Assembly: GCF_040219335.1 (NCBI RefSeq)
Contig: NZ_JAVJSQ010000012.1
Location: 62,001 to 126,000, forward strand
Direction of reading: 5' to 3'
DNA length: 64,000 nucleotides
Origin: Gimesia sp.
GTDB taxonomy: Bacteria; Planctomycetota; Planctomycetia; Planctomycetales; Planctomycetaceae
Shown: positions 62,366 through 64,000 of the stretch, in pieces
Numbering within the stretch: the first letter of the stretch is position 1
How the letters are laid out: each line of letters opens with the position of its first letter
Program-made: the position numbers and the translations under genes
The notes under the pieces: generated by a model
What the model was told of the DNA's origin: nothing
The model's input: the letters and a program-made list of their open reading frames with translations, nothing else
Database searches by the model: none

Positions 62366-63271
62366 TGGGATTGCAAGGACGTCTGATTTCTCTGTTTCCG
62401 AATCTTCGTCCAGTGAGCTGAGTGCGATTCGCTCTGAGAGCAGTGCCATCTCGGCTCGAATCGCTTCCATTTCGTGCTCTTTTTCGATGAGCAGTTCTTC
62501 CAGCCGGGCGATCCGCTTTTCCGGGTTGCGATGCAGGAACCGGTTCACGATTTCCAGTATCAGCAGTGCCCGGTAGAGCTTCATCACCAGGCTTTTCAGG
62601 CGGAAGATCCGTGCAGAGCGTGCAAGTTGCTGAAGTCGCAGCAGTTTACTGGTGGTCGTGAAAAATCGCAGAAACGCGACCATGGGCAGGCAGATGACTG
62701 CCAAGTCGATCCAGTGTTTACGGCAATATTCCAGTCTTTTCTGCTCGATGGAAATCATGATAATGAATTCCAGCGTGAAGGCGAACCAGATGAAACCGGT
62801 GGCGATCGCGGTCAGGTCGGCCAGCATGGGGTTGGCCTGGATCTGTTCCGACCAGTAGTGTTCGGCGGCAAACAGAGGTAAGACGAGCAGCGCGATCAAC
62901 AGCATGGGGGCGGAAAACGTTTTGCGAACCCGTTTGCAGAACTGTTTATCGACTTCGCTCCAGGCGAGAAGCGGAAACCAGATCGCACGTCCGCTCATCT
63001 GGTCGCGGGCTGTAATGCGGAGAGGAGGAATCAGGCAGTAGAGCAGATTCAGTTTCCAGCGGGGACTTCCCAGTGCGAGATGCACCATGGCTTCAATCAC
63101 GAAGCAGGGATAGAGCAGGAACAGGCTCCACTCGCAGATTAAGAGTGGGATTCCCTCTGATTCGAGATTCTTCAGGTGTAGAAAGCCGGCGAAAAAGGCC
63201 AGGAACAGAATTGAAACCGTAAACATGGGAGCGGTTGCAAACTGATCGACTTTTTTGGTGTACCGGTTCAT
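62348..63271 (-). CDS. voltage-sensor-like membrane protein without evident pore, coiled-coil tail
   Basis: A 307-residue membrane protein with about six hydrophobic spans. The segment at about 195-235 resembles S3-S4 of voltage-gated ion channels: an Asp in the preceding helix (WIDLAVICLPMVAFLRFF), then SKLLRLQQLARSARIFRLKS with Arg every three residues. No selectivity filter (no TVGYG-type motif or pore loop) is seen. The C-terminal 70 residues form an acidic/basic heptad-rich coiled coil (LEELLIEKEHEMEAIRAEMALLSE). The arrangement recalls Hv1-type proton channels, which lack a pore domain, but homology is unproven. Confidence 0.65.
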   Translation of the reverse strand: MNRYTKKVDQFATAPMFTVSILFLAFFAGFLHLKNLESEGIPLLICEWSLFLLYPCFVIEAMVHLALGSPRWKLNLLYCLIPPLRITARDQMSGRAIWFPLLAWSEVDKQFCKRVRKTFSAPMLLIALLVLPLFAAEHYWSEQIQANPMLADLTAIATGFIWFAFTLEFIIMISIEQKRLEYCRKHWIDLAVICLPMVAFLRFFTTTSKLLRLQQLARSARIFRLKSLVMKLYRALLILEIVNRFLHRNPEKRIARLEELLIEKEHEMEAIRAEMALLSERIALSSLDEDSETEKSDVLAIPQKKAA

Positions 63272-63755
63272 CGTGTAAATCGCTCTGACAGATAGAACAA
63301 TGGCTGGTGAATTTCGTGAGGGGAAGCGGCTTTATATTGGATATCGGCAGAAGCGCCTATTCAGAATAATCCGAACAGGCCTCATCCTGATTTGAAGTGC
63401 AAAATCAAAATGATAACATTCGATTCAAGTTTCAGTTCGAATATATACTGGTCAGGTAGATTAGATTGCATCTGATGCCGTTAAAGTTTGCGCAGTTGAA
63501 GAATGGATCTGGTGTATCAGTCTGATTTGTAGATGTGGTATCGTAAATGTTACATTATGGGATGGCCATGTGTTGCGGAAATGATATTTTACTTTCGTGG
63601 TTAAAAGTTGTAAGTGTCTGTTTTTATTGTTGATATGTGTGTAATGCTCTGTTGTGTTTATCTGAATGGCACGGCGAATGCATTAGTGAAAAGTTACCAC
63701 GAGGTGGTTTAAATGACATCAGTTTAATGACTTTCACGAATGTGGAGAAATCGCA
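63272..63755. other. 484-bp A+T-rich intergenic region
   Basis: It separates divergent genes. Besides the sigma-54 site and a hairpin (ACCAC/GTGGT, 63696-63708) at the predicted transcript start, no gene is apparent. Confidence 0.55.
63667..63682 (+). promoter_or_regulatory. sigma-54 (-24/-12) promoter
   Basis: TGGCACG-GCGA-ATGCA matches the consensus TGGCACG-N4-TTGCA with one mismatch, and the GG and GC doublets are the required distance apart. The expected transcript start near 63693 lies about 63 bases before the ATG at 63756. Confidence 0.6.
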
Positions 63756-64000
63756 ATGAAACGTTTATTTCCAACGCTTGCAGTTTGCCTGGCAGCCATG
63801 GTTATGGTCTCTGAAAAATCTGAAGCAGCCGAGTTCAGCAACACCAGTCTGACTCAGCCGGTCCAGACCGCTTACAATCCTTCTCAGCCGGGCAGTGGTG
63901 TGGTCGATGTTCTGACTTTTCCGTTCCGAGCTCTGTCAGCACCGTTCCAGTCACAGTCGCGCGGGGTGGCGTATCAGCCCTACTACGGTTCCGCCAACTA
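63756..64000 (+). CDS. N-terminal part of a secreted protein (runs off the window)
   Basis: An open frame starts at ATG 63756, with GGAGA nine bases upstream, and continues to the window end (81 codons). The N-terminus MKRLFPTLAVCLAAMVMVSE is a signal peptide, cleaved near SEAAE. The mature start is rich in Ser, Gln, Pro and Tyr (PVQTAYNPSQPGSG, QSRGVAYQPYYG), as in small extracellular or surface proteins. The function is unknown. It sits behind a sigma-54 promoter match. Confidence 0.75.
   Translation, partial: MKRLFPTLAVCLAAMVMVSEKSEAAEFSNTSLTQPVQTAYNPSQPGSGVVDVLTFPFRALSAPFQSQSRGVAYQPYYGSAN

Noticed and set aside
1-64000. tRNA, rRNA, CRISPR array, transposase or toxin-antitoxin genes
   Set aside because: None could be recognised by reading; a covariance-model and CRISPR search would be the decisive test.

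Overview
The window reads as a chromosomal segment of a planctomycete (Planctomycetota, most like the Planctomycetales/Gimesia group; this is inferred from protein content, not from a marker gene). Signs are five formylglycine-type secreted sulfatases, a DUF1501 protein with a Tat signal, a BBP7-type outer-membrane barrel protein, Hanks-type Ser/Thr kinases fused to membrane or extracytoplasmic modules, and many Tat/Sec-exported proteins of unknown function. I saw no rRNA, tRNA, CRISPR array or intact insertion sequence.

Positions 1-20 kb are mostly housekeeping. They hold the 3' end of truA, a zinc-ribbon membrane protein, malate dehydrogenase (mdh), bioA, and, on the minus strand, a complete pyruvate dehydrogenase operon (aceE-aceF-lpd plus a membrane protein). 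Next come a sigma-70 factor, an RluB-type pseudouridine synthase, a PyrK-like flavin/2Fe-2S electron-transfer subunit, a pseudo-receiver protein, a membrane-anchored Ser/Thr kinase and an Ldh-family malate/lactate dehydrogenase. Several promoters, terminators and operator-like palindromes can be placed.

Positions 20-35 kb mix catabolism and energy genes: two sulfatases, the BBP7 protein, an altronate/galactarate dehydratase, a class III-like PPK2 polyphosphate kinase downstream of a P-type proton ATPase, an acetyltransferase, a WD40-like protein and a lipoprotein. Positions 35-45.4 kb form a plus-strand block: a Ser/Thr kinase, two sulfatases, an NHL-type propeller, a GH71/GH99-like glycosidase fused to a second propeller, and a DUF1501 protein. 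This looks like a small gene set for sulfated glycans.

Positions 45.5-54 kb carry poorly characterised membrane and secreted proteins plus a secreted HAD phosphatase-sulfatase pair. Positions 53.7-55.4 kb are gene-poor and hold one orphan helix-turn-helix gene resembling a phage terminase small subunit, flanked by palindromic elements; this is the most mobile-looking stretch. Positions 55.4-64 kb hold a SpoIIE/PP2C phosphatase with a degenerate receiver, a bestrophin-like channel, an acetate symporter operon (DUF485-ActP-DUF695), a ComEA-like protein, an alpha/beta hydrolase with an apparent Asp nucleophile, a voltage-sensor-like protein without a recognisable pore, and the start of a small secreted protein behind a good sigma-54 promoter match.

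The best leads for something undescribed are the sulfatase/GH99-propeller cluster, the two degenerate-receiver regulators, the poreless voltage-sensor-like protein, the Asp-elbow hydrolase and the terminase-like orphan. All functional calls come from reading motifs by eye; no database search was run.
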